Counted from the first letter of the stretch, positions 18,622 through 27,271 are shown. The stretch is 64,000 nt of DNA from Ferribacterium limneticum (GCF_020510565.1 NZ_CP075189.1:3586501-3650500), one strand, 5' to 3'. Notes: generated by a model not told the origin, from the letters alone. Program-made: numbers and translations.

Positions 18622-19560
18622 ATGTACGACACCCCACTCCGCCCCCTCGCCGGTGCAACGCCAGCCACCGGCGAGCCCGCCAATATCTATCTGCTGCACG
18701 CCGCGGTACTCAAGGTTTCGGCCCAAGCCAACGCGCCCGACGAAGCCTTGCTGGGCAAGCTGTTTCGCCGCCGGCTCAGCCGCCTGGAGCGGGTTCTTGC
18801 CTCGTACGGCGGTTCGCTCATCCGGCAAATGCCGCAGGGTCTGCTGGCCGCCTTCGATACGGCCGAGGCGGCGGTCCTGGTAGCCTGCGAAATGCAGCGG
18901 CGCTGCGCCGTTATCCCGCAGATTCTGGAAACCCAGATCGGCTTGAAGATCGGCATCCACCCGGCGAAATCCGGACGCGACCAAAGCGACGGAGAAACAG
19001 CGGCCGCCCGGCTGGCAACGCTGCTCGGGGAAGGCAGCATTGTCGCGGCGGGGACGGTTGTCGAAGCCTTGCCCGAAATACTGCGCGAAAAAACCGCACT
19101 CCTCGTCCGCGAAAATATTGGCATTGCCGCCCATCTCGTCGACTGGGGGACCATTCCCATGCTGCCCGCGCCGACACCGACTCCGCCGCTAAGAGCCCGA
19201 GCACCAGTAGCGCCGCCAGAGACCGCCAAGCCCCCGGGCGTCAGCCTGATCCTGCGCCAGGGTGAGCGCAGCTACCGCTTCGACGGGGAAAAGTCAGTCA
19301 TCACGATCGGCCGTTCGCCCGAGAATGACGTGGTGATCCGGACCCCGAATGCGTCCCGCCAGCATTGCCGGATCATCTATAAACTCGACAACCACGTCCT
19401 CGTCGACCTGAGCATGAACGGCACCTTCGTCAAATCAGGCAACGCCCCGGAAAAAGCGGTCCGGAAAAACATGGTGACCCTAAGCGGCAGCGGACAAATC
19501 GGCTTCGGCCACTCCTGCGAGGTTGCTGGCGAGCAGGTTTTCGAGTTCGAAATCGGCTGA
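18622..19560 (+). CDS. FHA-domain protein with degenerate adenylate-cyclase-like domain
   Basis: A 312-residue soluble protein. Residues 20-175 follow the outline of a class III nucleotide cyclase domain ([44 protein letters not shown], then GLKIGIH), but the metal-binding aspartates are missing: the usual F-x-D-I is LLHAAVL and the usual G-D-G is PQG. It is therefore probably inactive. A Pro-rich linker ([18 protein letters not shown]) leads to a forkhead-associated domain at residues 210-310 ([13 protein letters not shown]...SRQHCRI...DLSMNGTFV), which binds phosphothreonine. Isolated between pyrC and rsmI. A kinase partner is not in the window. Confidence 0.85.
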   Translation: MYDTPLRPLAGATPATGEPANIYLLHAAVLKVSAQANAPDEALLGKLFRRRLSRLERVLASYGGSLIRQMPQGLLAAFDTAEAAVLVACEMQRRCAVIPQILETQIGLKIGIHPAKSGRDQSDGETAAARLATLLGEGSIVAAGTVVEALPEILREKTALLVRENIGIAAHLVDWGTIPMLPAPTPTPPLRARAPVAPPETAKPPGVSLILRQGERSYRFDGEKSVITIGRSPENDVVIRTPNASRQHCRIIYKLDNHVLVDLSMNGTFVKSGNAPEKAVRKNMVTLSGSGQIGFGHSCEVAGEQVFEFEIG

Positions 19561-19584
19561 CTTCAAACGACCAAAGGCTGCGCC

Positions 19585-20424
19585 CTATCCAGCCTTGAGC
19601 GCCAGCGCCAGGTCGTAAAGCGCATTCTTCGCCGCGCCGGTAATCGCCGAGGCCAGTTTGGCCGCCTGTTTGACCGGCAACCCCTCAGCCAACAGCAACT
19701 TCAAAACCCGTTCGCCTTCGCCGCTTTCGGCATTCGCCGGGGCACCCGAGAGCATGAGCACGAACTCGCCGCGCTGGCGGTTGGGATCTTCCTTGAGCCA
19801 GGCCAGCCCTTCGGCCACCGGCAGGGAATGGATCGATTCGAACAGCTTGGTCAGTTCGCGAGCGATGACCAGCGTGCGGTTGCCGAACACCGTCGCCATG
19901 TCCTCGACCGTTTCGAGTACGCGGTGCGGCGCTTCGTAGAATACCAACGCACATTCATGCTCACGCAGTTCCTCCAGGGCTTGCCGGCGCTGGCCGCCCT
20001 TGCTCGGCAGAAAACCGTAGAACAGGAAATGTTCGTCGAGCAGGCCGGAGCCGGACAGCGCCGTCGTCGCGGCACACGGGCCGGGCAGCGGGATGACCTT
20101 GCAGCCGGCAGCGCGCACGGCAGCGACGATGCGGGCACCCGGATCGGAAATACCCGGCGTACCGGCATCGGAAATCAGCGCCACGGCTTCGCCGGCCTGC
20201 AGTTTTTCGACGATGCGGGCAGCGGCTTCGTGTTCGTTGTGCTGATGGGCCGGAATGGTCCGCGCCTGGGCGCCAAGTTGCTTGAGCAGCGGGCCGCTGT
20301 GGCGGGTGTCCTCGGCGGCGACCCAGGGCACGGTGCGCAGGATTTCCTCGGCGCGACGCGTCAAATCGGCGAGATTCCCGAGCGGTGTCGGGACGACATA
20401 CAATGCGGCGGATTCTTCCGTCAT
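19585..20424 (-). CDS. rsmI: 16S rRNA (cytidine-1402 2'-O)-methyltransferase RsmI
   Basis: Methylates the ribose of C1402 in the 30S decoding centre using SAM. The 279-residue product begins MTEESAALYVVPTPLGNLADLTRRA and has the tetrapyrrole-methylase fold signatures VAAEDTRHSGPLLKQL, ALISDAGTPGISDPGARIV and the RGEFVLMLSG segment. A frame open 13 codons further upstream is less likely because the conserved ALYVVPTPLGNL block should be close to the start. It is divergent from yraN with 10 bases between the starts, an arrangement like the rsmI/yraN region of E. coli. Confidence 0.95.
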   Translation of the reverse strand: MTEESAALYVVPTPLGNLADLTRRAEEILRTVPWVAAEDTRHSGPLLKQLGAQARTIPAHQHNEHEAAARIVEKLQAGEAVALISDAGTPGISDPGARIVAAVRAAGCKVIPLPGPCAATTALSGSGLLDEHFLFYGFLPSKGGQRRQALEELREHECALVFYEAPHRVLETVEDMATVFGNRTLVIARELTKLFESIHSLPVAEGLAWLKEDPNRQRGEFVLMLSGAPANAESGEGERVLKLLLAEGLPVKQAAKLASAITGAAKNALYDLALALKAG

Positions 20425-20434
20425 TATTATCAAC

Positions 20435-20797
20435 ATGCAGGCAAAGACCAACGATACCACCACGACGCGCGGCCGCGAAGCCGAAGAGCGGGCGGCGCGT
20501 TATCTCGAATCCCACGGTCTACCGGAAATTTCGCGCAATTTCAGAATCCGCGGCGGCGAAATCGACCTCATTTGCCGCGACGGCAAGGTGCTGGTTTTCG
20601 TCGAAGTCCGCCAGCGCAGCCGCAGCGACTTCGGCGGGGCCGGGGCGAGCATCACAGCGAGCAAGCGGCGGCGCATCATCCTCGCCGCCCAGCACTACCT
20701 GCTCGGCAAGCGGGATTGCGATTGCCGTTTCGACTGCGTGCTGATCGATGGCGACCAGCTCGAATGGATAAAAAATGCGTTTTCTGCTGACGATTAG
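20435..20797 (+). CDS. yraN: YraN (UPF0102) family protein
   Basis: A 120-residue protein of the UPF0102 family, which has a restriction-endonuclease-like fold. The core GGEIDLICRDGKVLVFVEVR contains the D...E-x-R pattern equivalent to a PD-(D/E)XK site, followed by ASKRRRIILAAQHYL. Relatives are proposed to be Holliday-junction or structure-specific nucleases, but the function is not settled. ATG 20435 begins MQAKTNDTTTTRGREAEERAARYL. The last 23 bases overlap the start of the next, HIRAN, gene, so the two are translationally coupled. Confidence 0.93.
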   Translation: MQAKTNDTTTTRGREAEERAARYLESHGLPEISRNFRIRGGEIDLICRDGKVLVFVEVRQRSRSDFGGAGASITASKRRRIILAAQHYLLGKRDCDCRFDCVLIDGDQLEWIKNAFSADD

Positions 20798-21140
20798 CCT
20801 GGCCTTGTGGCTGACGACGGCGCAGGCAGAAAGCGTGCGCATGCTCGTGCAGAATTCGCCGCTGGCCGGCAGCCAGTTTTACGCGCTGGAAACGTTCTGG
20901 TCGGAAATCAAGGTCGGCGACGCCCTCGCCCTGATCCGCGAACCCGACAACAAGCATGACCGCAACGCCATCCGCGTCGAGTGGCAAGGCCACCAGCTCG
21001 GCTACGTGCCGCGCGCCCAGAACCGCGCCGTGGCCGCCGCGATGGACGCCGGCGACCGGCTGAGCGCCCGCGTGTCGTCGCTGAGCGACAACAAAAATCC
21101 ATGGCAACGACTGGCGTTCGAAGTCTTCGTCGAGCTGTGA
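20775..21140 (+). CDS. Exported HIRAN-domain protein
   Basis: A 121-residue protein with a clear cleavable signal peptide (MRFLLTISLALWLTTAQA, cut after about residue 18). The mature part is a single HIRAN domain: LAGSQFYALETFWSEIKVGDALALIREPDNKHDRNAIRVEWQGHQLGYVPR, with the conserved R-E-P-x-N-x-x-D-x-N-A-I-x-V signature. HIRAN domains are best known in DNA-repair proteins such as HLTF, where they bind 3' DNA ends, so an exported copy is unusual. It overlaps yraN by 23 bases and lies 41 bases before diaA. Function is unknown; a cell-envelope role is inferred from the signal peptide. Confidence 0.85.
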   Translation: MRFLLTISLALWLTTAQAESVRMLVQNSPLAGSQFYALETFWSEIKVGDALALIREPDNKHDRNAIRVEWQGHQLGYVPRAQNRAVAAAMDAGDRLSARVSSLSDNKNPWQRLAFEVFVEL

Positions 21141-21181
21141 GGTAGAATGCTTTCACTTCTAGCCCCAACTCATTGAACGAT

Positions 21182-21772
21182 ATGGATTTGATCGCCCGCG
21201 TTGCCAAGCATTTCGAAGACAGCGCCCAAACCAAGCTGAACGCCGTTGAAATGATGGCTGCCCCGATTGCCGCGGCGATCGAAACGATGACCAACTGCCT
21301 GATCAATGGCGGCAAGATCCTGGCCTGCGGCAACGGCGGCTCGGCCGGCGATGCCCAGCATTTCGCCGCCGAACTGATCGGCCGCTTCGAGGCCGAGCGC
21401 CAGGAACTGGCGGCCATCGCGCTGACCACCGACACCTCGATCATCACCGCCGTCGCCAACGACTATTCGTTCAGCCAGATTTTCTCCCGCCAGGTACGCG
21501 GTCTCGGCCATGCCGGCGACGTGCTGCTGGCCATTTCGACCTCGGGCAACTCGGCCAACGTCATCGAAGCGATCAAGTCGGCGCACGAGCACGACATGCA
21601 CATCGTCGCGCTGACCGGCAAGGGCGGTGGCCTGATCGGCGAAATGCTGCGTGACGACGATATTCATCTCTGCGTGCCGGCCGAACGGACGGCGCGAATT
21701 CAGGAAACCCACCTGCTCGTCATCCATTGCCTGTGCGATGGGATCGATGCACTTTTATTGGGAGTCGAATGA
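21182..21772 (+). CDS. diaA: SIS-domain protein DiaA / phosphoheptose isomerase family
   Basis: A 196-residue protein of the GmhA/DiaA group with a single SIS sugar-phosphate-binding domain: [27 protein letters not shown], then [16 protein letters not shown] and [17 protein letters not shown]. The place between yraN and a dolP-like BON lipoprotein matches E. coli, where DiaA binds DnaA and times replication initiation; by sequence alone a GmhA isomerase cannot be excluded. ATG 21182 was chosen; a TTG three codons earlier is also open. The stop shares one base with the dolP start. Confidence 0.85.
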   Translation: MDLIARVAKHFEDSAQTKLNAVEMMAAPIAAAIETMTNCLINGGKILACGNGGSAGDAQHFAAELIGRFEAERQELAAIALTTDTSIITAVANDYSFSQIFSRQVRGLGHAGDVLLAISTSGNSANVIEAIKSAHEHDMHIVALTGKGGGLIGEMLRDDDIHLCVPAERTARIQETHLLVIHCLCDGIDALLLGVE

Positions 21773-22431
21773 TGCAAAAAGCCAAACTCACCCTCGCCGC
21801 TGCGGCGCTGATCCTTGCCCTGCCCATGCTCCAGGGCTGCGTCCCGGTCATTGTCGGCGGCGCTGCGGCCGGCGTCATGTCGGCCCATGATCGCCGCTCG
21901 ACCGGCACGCAAACCGACGACGAAACGACCGAATGGAAGGCTGGCCAGCGCGTTCCTGATCAATACAAGACTTTCTCGCACATCAACTTCACCTCGTACA
22001 ACCGCCGCGTGCTGATCACCGGCGAAGTGCCGAACGAGGAAGCCAAGGCCGCCGTCGAAGCCGAAACGCGCAAGCTTGACGGCGTCCGCGAGGTGTACAA
22101 CGAACTCGGTGTCGGCCCGGCCTCGTCGCTCGGCAGCCGCAGCACCGATTCCTACATAGACTCCAAGGTCAAGGCCCGCCTGGTCGACTCCAACCAGATC
22201 TCGGCCAACCACATCAAGGTCGTCACCGAGCGCGCCATCGTCCATCTGATGGGCATCGTCAACGCCCGCGAAGCCAAGGTTGCCGTCGATGTCGCGCGCA
22301 CCACCTCGGGTGTCAAAAAAGTGGTCAATGTGCTCGAAGTCGTCGGCGATGAAGACACCCGCCGTCTCGACAACCAGACGTTGGGCGCGCGCACCCCGCC
22401 GCCGGCCAGTGCGCCGGTCGAAAGCCGCTGA
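21772..22431 (+). CDS. dolP: Outer-membrane lipoprotein with two BON domains (DolP/YraP-like)
   Basis: A 219-residue lipoprotein. The signal peptide [23 protein letters not shown] gives the lipidated Cys near residue 23. Two BON domains follow: FTSYNRRVLITGEVPNEEAKAAVEAETRKLDGVREVYNEL and KVKARLVDSNQISANHIKVVTERAIVHLMGIVNAREAKVAVDVARTTSGVKKVVNVLEVV. In E. coli DolP supports outer-membrane integrity and BAM function at division sites. It is the last gene of the yraN-HIRAN-diaA-dolP operon. ATG 21772 has GGAG 7 bases before it; an ATG at 21769 is less well spaced. A strong terminator follows. Confidence 0.92.
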   Translation: MQKAKLTLAAAALILALPMLQGCVPVIVGGAAAGVMSAHDRRSTGTQTDDETTEWKAGQRVPDQYKTFSHINFTSYNRRVLITGEVPNEEAKAAVEAETRKLDGVREVYNELGVGPASSLGSRSTDSYIDSKVKARLVDSNQISANHIKVVTERAIVHLMGIVNAREAKVAVDVARTTSGVKKVVNVLEVVGDEDTRRLDNQTLGARTPPPASAPVESR

Positions 22432-22440
22432 ACCATCGCT

Positions 22441-22470
22441 CAGGCCGCCGCAAGGCGGCCTGATTGCTTT
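22441..22470 (+). terminator. Rho-independent terminator after dolP
   Basis: CAGGCCGCC (22441-22449), loop GCAA, GGCGGCCTG (22454-22462), then ATTGCTTT. It sits between convergent dolP and the TRAP transporter operon. Confidence 0.8.
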
Positions 22471-22475
22471 AAGCC

Positions 22476-24293
22476 TCAGTGCACGCCGAAAGCCTGTGGC
22501 AACCAGGTCGCCAGGAAAGGCAGCGCCGAAATGATCAACGCCCCGATGAACATGGCGAACACCGCCGGCAAGACTGCGGCGGCGACATAACGGATCGGCT
22601 TGGCGAACATCGCCGAGGCGAAATAGATGTTCATGCCGGCCGGCGGGCAGAGAAAACCCATCTCGATATTGGCCAGGAAAATCACCCCAAAGTGCACCGG
22701 ATCGATGCCGTAGGCGAGCGCCACGGGCAACAGCAGCGGGACGAGAACGACGATGGCCGCGTAGATTTCCATCAAGGCCCCGGCCAGCAGCAGGAAGAGG
22801 TTCAGGGCAATCAGGAAGGCGAACTTGTTGGGCAGCACCGACTGCACCCATTCGATGGCCGCATCGGGAATGCCGGCATCGACGAGGTAGTTGGTCAGGC
22901 CGAGCGCCATGCCGAGGATGAGCATGATGCCGCCGATGACTTCGGCGCAATCAACCAGCGTTTTCCGGAAATGCGGCCAGTCGAGTTCGCGATGCGCGAT
23001 GGACTGCGTGAGCAGCGCGTACATGGCCGTCAGCGCGGCGCTCTCGGTCGGCGTGGCGATGCCGCTGACCAGTGAGCCGATGGCGACGACCGGCGCCAAC
23101 AACTCCCATTTGGCGACCCACAGGGCGCTACCCAGACTTTTCGTTTTTGGCTCTTTTTCCCGGTTGACCGTAGCAATGCCGCCCCGCCGCAAATAACCGC
23201 CGACCAACAGCAGGCAGGCAACCATGAGCACCGCCGGCAGCACGCCGGCGAGGAACATGGTGTTGATCGGCACGCGGGCGATGATGGCGTACATGATCAG
23301 CGGCACCGACGGCGCCAGCAGCACGCCGAGGGCGCTGGCGCTGGTCACCAGGCTGATGCCGCGCTGTTCGGGGAAGCCGGCCTTGGTCAGCAGGGGCAGG
23401 AGCAGGCCGCCGAGAGCCAGAATGGTGACGCCGCTACCGCCCGTGAAGGCGGTGAAGAAGGAACAAAGCACCGCCGCGGCAATCGCCGTACCGGCCACGC
23501 CGCTGCCGAACGCAGCCGTGAACACCTCGCCGAGTCGGGCCGCCGCGCCGGTCCGGGCGAAGAGCAGGCCGGCCAGCGTGAACAGCGGCAACGCCGGCAA
23601 CGAAGGATTGACGGTAATCTGGTAGTGGCTGAGCGGCACCGAAGCGAGCGGCTGGCCTTCGCTCCAGAACAGCGCCAGGGCCAGCCCGCCGAGCACGGCG
23701 AAGATCGGCGCGCCGCAGAAGAGGATCAGCGTCAGCCACAGGGCGAAGGGCCAGATCGGCAAGCTGCTGCCGTCGAAATGCTGGGCGAAGGCGTAGCCGG
23801 CGGCTGGCAGGGCCAGCGCCAGGGCGACGCGGCCGGCCAGGTTGGGCGTGATGCGTGAGGCGAGTTTGAGGCCAAGCAGCGCGAAGCCGACCGGCATGGC
23901 GATTTCGAACATCCAGCCGGCGATGCCGTAGGCGATGTCGCGCGGCATTTCCATTTCCGTGGTGACGAAAGTCCAGCTGGCCTGCGCCAGCATGCCGCAG
24001 AGCACGGCGGCGCTGGCCTTGCCGAAAACCACCGCGCTATTGCGGACGAGCGGATTGGTCGAGGCGGTGAAGCCGGCACCGAGCGCACTCAGGTGCAGGC
24101 CGCGTTCGGCGAGCAGCGCCCCGAACATGGCGAGCAACAAGCCGCAGTGCTGGACGAGCACCGGCGCATTATCGATGCCCGAGCCGAACAGCGGGCGCAG
24201 AACGATTTCAAGCAGCGGCACGAGCAGCATGACGAGCAGCGCGCCACCAGCAATCAGCGCATCGAATTCACCGAGACGGCGCCAGGGATTCAT
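22476..24293 (-). CDS. TRAP transporter fused small and large permease (DctQM)
   Basis: A 605-residue inner-membrane protein. Residues 1-165 form the four-helix DctQ part (FDALIAGGALLVMLLVPLLEIVLRPLFG...). From about residue 175 the DctM large permease follows, with some twelve membrane helices and the typical LPALPLFTLAGLLFARTG, GVTILALGGLLLP and PPAGMNIYFASAMF blocks. TRAP systems use sodium or proton gradients to take up carboxylates or similar acids. It is downstream of dctP and tatT in a minus-strand operon. A cytoplasmic loop (IATVNREKEPKTKS) is encoded by a copy of the dispersed motif. Confidence 0.93.
   Translation of the reverse strand: MNPWRRLGEFDALIAGGALLVMLLVPLLEIVLRPLFGSGIDNAPVLVQHCGLLLAMFGALLAERGLHLSALGAGFTASTNPLVRNSAVVFGKASAAVLCGMLAQASWTFVTTEMEMPRDIAYGIAGWMFEIAMPVGFALLGLKLASRITPNLAGRVALALALPAAGYAFAQHFDGSSLPIWPFALWLTLILFCGAPIFAVLGGLALALFWSEGQPLASVPLSHYQITVNPSLPALPLFTLAGLLFARTGAAARLGEVFTAAFGSGVAGTAIAAAVLCSFFTAFTGGSGVTILALGGLLLPLLTKAGFPEQRGISLVTSASALGVLLAPSVPLIMYAIIARVPINTMFLAGVLPAVLMVACLLLVGGYLRRGGIATVNREKEPKTKSLGSALWVAKWELLAPVVAIGSLVSGIATPTESAALTAMYALLTQSIAHRELDWPHFRKTLVDCAEVIGGIMLILGMALGLTNYLVDAGIPDAAIEWVQSVLPNKFAFLIALNLFLLLAGALMEIYAAIVVLVPLLLPVALAYGIDPVHFGVIFLANIEMGFLCPPAGMNIYFASAMFAKPIRYVAAAVLPAVFAMFIGALIISALPFLATWLPQAFGVH
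23143..23173 (-). repeat. Dispersed uptake-signal-like motif, copy 3
   Basis: On the minus strand: CTACGGTCAACCGGG, then AAAAAG, AGCC and AAAAACG. It lies within the TRAP permease gene in the frame ATVNREKEPKTK, a loop between membrane helices. The second core base is T instead of C. Confidence 0.8.
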
Positions 24294-24314
24294 ACTTTTC
24301 AGCTCCGGGCAGCC

Positions 24315-25316
24315 CTATTTCTTGCCGGCGCGGAAGGCCTTGAGCAGCCCGACGACCTCATCGAACTGCTCGGCCGGCACCAGCTTGCCGCGGATACGCG
24401 GGTAGAGCCCGTCGGCCAGCGCGTTCCATTCTTTCATTTGTTCGGCATTGGGCTTGTTGACGGTGAGACCGCGCTTTTTCATCGCCTCGACCGCCTCATC
24501 GACTTCCTGCCGCGCCTTGGCGCGCAACTGGACGCCGGCCTTGGCACCGGCTTCACGGACGATGGCCTGACCTTCCGGCGTCAGTTCGTCCCAGGCTTTT
24601 TTGGTGACGATCAGGGCGCCGACAATCGGCGACCAGTTCATGTCCAGCATGTTGTTGGCCGTCGTGTAGATCTGCGTCGCCAACGCGAAATACGGTGTCG
24701 ACGGCACGGCGTTGATCATCCCGGTCTGGATGGCCGGCAGGATGTCGGCGGTTTCGAGCGGTACCGGCGTGTAGCCGAGGTTCTTCATGATTTCCTGCTG
24801 GTCGGCCTCGGCCCCCCAGGCAAAGAACTTCATGCCCTTGAAATCATTCGGCGCGAAGGCCGGCGTCTTGCTGAAAAAGCGCACCCAGCCGGCATCGCCC
24901 CAAGCAAGCACGACAAAACCCTTTTCGAGGAACTTCTTTTCCATGGCCGGGCGCATCTTTTCGCGCACGTAATCGACCTCTTCCCAGCTCTTGAACATCA
25001 TCGGCATGTTCTGCAGCGCGGCAATCGACGGCTCGATCTCGCGCAACCCGACCACCGAGAGCAGGCCGCCCTGCAACTGGCCGATGCGCATGCGGCGCAC
25101 CATGTCCGTCTCTCCCCCCTGGCTGCCATCCGGATAGACCAGATACTTGCCATTGCCGCCTTGCGCCGTGCGCCAGGCTTCGCCAAGTTCCATGAGCTGG
25201 CGGTGATAGAGCGAATTCTTCGAAGCCAGCGTGCCGATGCGCAACTGCTTGTCGGCGGCGTAGGCATTGAGGGCAAGCACGGTGCCGAGCAGGAGCGCAG
25301 CCAGTCTGGTTTTCAT
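24315..25316 (-). CDS. TRAP transporter substrate-binding protein (DctP type)
   Basis: Periplasmic solute-binding protein of a TRAP system, 333 residues. A signal peptide (MKTRLAALLLGTVLALNAYA, cut before ADKQLRIGTLASKNS) is followed by the DctP fold, with PLETADILPAIQTGMINAVPSTPYFALATQIY and the conserved Trp/Asp region (FAPNDFKGMKFFAWG). The ligand is a small acid in known members but cannot be named here. ATG 25316 has GGAG upstream; two ATGs 6 bases apart are possible. It sits between tatT and the dctQM fusion in one operon. Confidence 0.93.
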   Translation of the reverse strand: MKTRLAALLLGTVLALNAYAADKQLRIGTLASKNSLYHRQLMELGEAWRTAQGGNGKYLVYPDGSQGGETDMVRRMRIGQLQGGLLSVVGLREIEPSIAALQNMPMMFKSWEEVDYVREKMRPAMEKKFLEKGFVVLAWGDAGWVRFFSKTPAFAPNDFKGMKFFAWGAEADQQEIMKNLGYTPVPLETADILPAIQTGMINAVPSTPYFALATQIYTTANNMLDMNWSPIVGALIVTKKAWDELTPEGQAIVREAGAKAGVQLRAKARQEVDEAVEAMKKRGLTVNKPNAEQMKEWNALADGLYPRIRGKLVPAEQFDEVVGLLKAFRAGKK

Positions 25317-25333
25317 TGTCATCTCCAGGAATT

Positions 25334-26236
25334 TCAGAACAGGTCGGGCGCCTGTTCCAGCAGCCATGCCGCACGACGGCGCATGACTTCGTTTTGCAGC
25401 GCCTGCGGGCTATCCGGCGCATCCTTGATGGCCACGGCCCGCTTGAGCAGCGACTCGAACAGCGCACGGTCGCCGGCCGGCTGGACGTAGCCCTCGGCCT
25501 TGCCGACCAGCGCGCCGGCACTGTTTCCGCCGCCCTGAGCGATGGCCTGGTCGTACCAGACCAGCGCCTGGGCCTGACTGCCGCCCGGGCGTGACGCTTC
25601 AAAGGTAGCCAGCAATCCGATCAGCGCGCCCTGCCCCCAGGCCGGGTCAGCCTGCCAGGCCAGTTGCGTCAGGCGCACGGCCTGCGGCAGATCGGCCACC
25701 ACGTCCGGATCATCCTTCGACAGCGAAATCCAGCCGCCCCACGAGGCTGCGGCCCAGTAAGCCAGGCCGACCTGGGCCGGCGCCAACTTCGGCTGGTCGG
25801 CCGCCAGCGGCGCGCTGAGTGCATGGGCGAAACCAGGCGTTTCCTTTTCCAGCGCCGCCATCGCATGCTGATGGGCCCGGCGATAAAGCTGAGCGGCCCG
25901 GCGGCGCAGGCGTTCTGCCGCCTTGGCATCCTTAGCCTCGATGCGGTCAGCTTCGAAAGCGACGAAGGCGTAGGCGTACTGCGTGAAGCCACCGGCCACA
26001 GCCTCGGCCAGCCCGCGATGACCAGGGTCACTGCGCAGCACGGACTCCGACAGCTTCAGGTAAAAGGCGCTCGCTTCGCGGGCCAGATCGAGATCGTTTT
26101 CGCTGGCCTGGCCTTGTGCCGCCAGTTCGTCGGCGATGCTGCCGACGACCATCTGGCGCGGCGAACAGCCCGTCAGCGAGACGCTGACAAATAGCGCAAA
26201 GAGGGCCAGAAAGGTGCTGCGCCGGAGCAAGGGCAA
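25334..26236 (-). CDS. TRAP-associated TatT-family lipoprotein
   Basis: A 300-residue predicted lipoprotein. Its signal peptide is MPLLRRSTFLALFALFVSVSLTGC, with the lipidated Cys near residue 24. The mature part is helical and repetitive, in the manner of the TatT component of TRAP transporters (AAERLRRRAAQLYRRAHQHAMAALEKETPGF, YWAAASWGGWISLSKDDP, ALIGLLATFEASRPGG). TatT proteins are TPR-like trimeric lipoproteins that bind the DctP partner. It is the first gene of the tatT-dctP-dctQM operon, 17 bases before dctP. Confidence 0.85.
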   Translation of the reverse strand: MPLLRRSTFLALFALFVSVSLTGCSPRQMVVGSIADELAAQGQASENDLDLAREASAFYLKLSESVLRSDPGHRGLAEAVAGGFTQYAYAFVAFEADRIEAKDAKAAERLRRRAAQLYRRAHQHAMAALEKETPGFAHALSAPLAADQPKLAPAQVGLAYWAAASWGGWISLSKDDPDVVADLPQAVRLTQLAWQADPAWGQGALIGLLATFEASRPGGSQAQALVWYDQAIAQGGGNSAGALVGKAEGYVQPAGDRALFESLLKRAVAIKDAPDSPQALQNEVMRRRAAWLLEQAPDLF

Positions 26237-26362
26237 GTGAATTCCGCTGGGTTCGATGGAGTGCCCTGCACACTAGCCAGCCGATGTTACGTGGGGATGA
26301 CAGGCCGCGCCGACAGCCAAAGCCACTAAAATGATGCCCTGTCCTCAACTCGTGATGTCGCC

Positions 26363-26851
26363 ATGACCTACGCCGCCCCCCGCTTCGAAACGAAAATCTG
26401 CCCGCCCGACCAGTTGACCGCCAGAGTCGCCCAGCTCGCCCGCCCGCTGGTCTTCACCAACGGCTGTTTCGACATCCTGCATCGCGGCCATGTCACCTAT
26501 CTGGCGCAAGCGGCGGCGCTTGGGACCAGCATGGTCGTCGCGCTCAACACCGACGCCTCGGTCAAACGCCAGGGCAAGGGGGATGATCGGCCGGTCAATC
26601 TGCTCGAAGACCGGCTGGCGGTCATGGCTGCGCTCGAATGTGTGGCGCTGGTGACGTGGTTCGACGAGGACACGCCGCTGCAGCGCATCCTCGAATGTCG
26701 GCCGGACATTCTCGTCAAGGGCGGCGACTGGCCGGTGGACAAGATTGTCGGCTGCACGGAGGTGCGGGGCTGGGGGGGGACGGTGCACTCCATACCATTC
26801 ATTCACCAGAAATCCACCACGGCCTTGCTGGAGAAGATTCGGCGGCTTTGA
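26363..26851 (+). CDS. rfaE2: D-glycero-beta-D-manno-heptose 1-phosphate adenylyltransferase
   Basis: Forms ADP-heptose precursor for the lipopolysaccharide inner core. The 162-residue product corresponds to the C-terminal nucleotidyltransferase half of E. coli HldE, encoded separately as in other betaproteobacteria. The cytidylyltransferase signature H-x-G-H is in VFTNGCFDILHRGHVTYL. VALNTDASVKRQGKGDDRPV and PDILVKGGDWPVDKIVG also match. It is isolated, divergent from tatT, and followed by a long non-coding repeat region. Confidence 0.94.
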   Translation: MTYAAPRFETKICPPDQLTARVAQLARPLVFTNGCFDILHRGHVTYLAQAAALGTSMVVALNTDASVKRQGKGDDRPVNLLEDRLAVMAALECVALVTWFDEDTPLQRILECRPDILVKGGDWPVDKIVGCTEVRGWGGTVHSIPFIHQKSTTALLEKIRRL

Positions 26852-26939
26852 TTAGGCGCCGGGGTCTTACACCCGGTGGGTTTCACGCTTGAGGTGCCGG
26901 TGCCCCTTCGCAACCGCAGGTTTTCGCGCTTGAGGCGCG

Positions 26940-27130
26940 AGCGTACTTTCTTCTTGCTTCGCCAAGAAGAAAGTAGCCAAAGAAGAAGGCGACCCTGGGT
27001 CGGTGCCGGCTGCGCCGGTTCCCTGCGCTACTCGAGCCTGGCGGGGGCTGCGGAACTCGGGCTTCGCCCTCAGACAGTCCTCGCCCTTTTCCCGCCAGCC
27101 CCTGCGTTGCTCGGCACCTCTCAAGGGGCC
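26940..27130 (+). repeat. Structured intergenic repeat of unknown function
   Basis: It starts with the 12-base-arm hairpin at 26945-26974, then AAAGAAGAAGGCGACCCTGG, a GGTGCCGGCTGCGCCGG palindrome, and a G/C-rich segment with CTGGCGGGGGCTGCGG and its near inverse CCCGCCAGCCCCTGCG. It has no coding character. The recurring type is recognised from memory of proteobacterial genomes; copy number here cannot be judged from one window. Confidence 0.5.
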
Positions 27131-27178
27131 CGGTGAAACGATCCGGGCTCGGGCTTGGGTGCTTGAATAGTGGATTTC

Positions 27179-27209
27179 ATTTTTGGCCATTTTTTCCGGT
27201 TGACCGTGG
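27179..27209 (-). repeat. Dispersed uptake-signal-like motif, copy 4
   Basis: Minus strand: CCACGGTCAACCGG, AAAAAAT, GGCC, AAAAAT. It is intergenic, 62 bases upstream of the LysR-type start. This is one of the two best copies and lies outside any coding region. Confidence 0.9.
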
Positions 27210-27271
27210 AACCCACCTCGGCGTTAAACTATCGCTTACCAAACACCCAAAAAACCCGAGCGACCCTGAAC

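Larger units (their letters stand above)
26852..27271. other. 420-base intergenic region holding a structured repeat and motif copy 4
   Basis: No credible protein gene is present. 26945-26974 is a perfect hairpin (ACTTTCTTCTTG, loop CTTCGC, CAAGAAGAAAGT), followed by GTAGCCAAAGAAGAAGGCGA and a G/C-rich block rich in inverted repeats (27000-27130). This looks like a dispersed intergenic repeat seen in many beta- and gammaproteobacteria. A motif copy (27179-27209) sits 62 bases before the LysR start. Confidence 0.6.

Noticed and set aside
24465..24485. TTGACGGTGAGACCGCGC in dctP, similar to the motif core
   Set aside because: The order of the core bases differs and only one A/T tract (CTTTTTC) is present; not the same pattern.
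26945..26974. Hairpin after rfaE2 as a simple Rho-independent terminator
   Set aside because: The stem is A/T-rich with no T-run after it, and it starts about 94 bases after the stop; it fits a dispersed repeat better.
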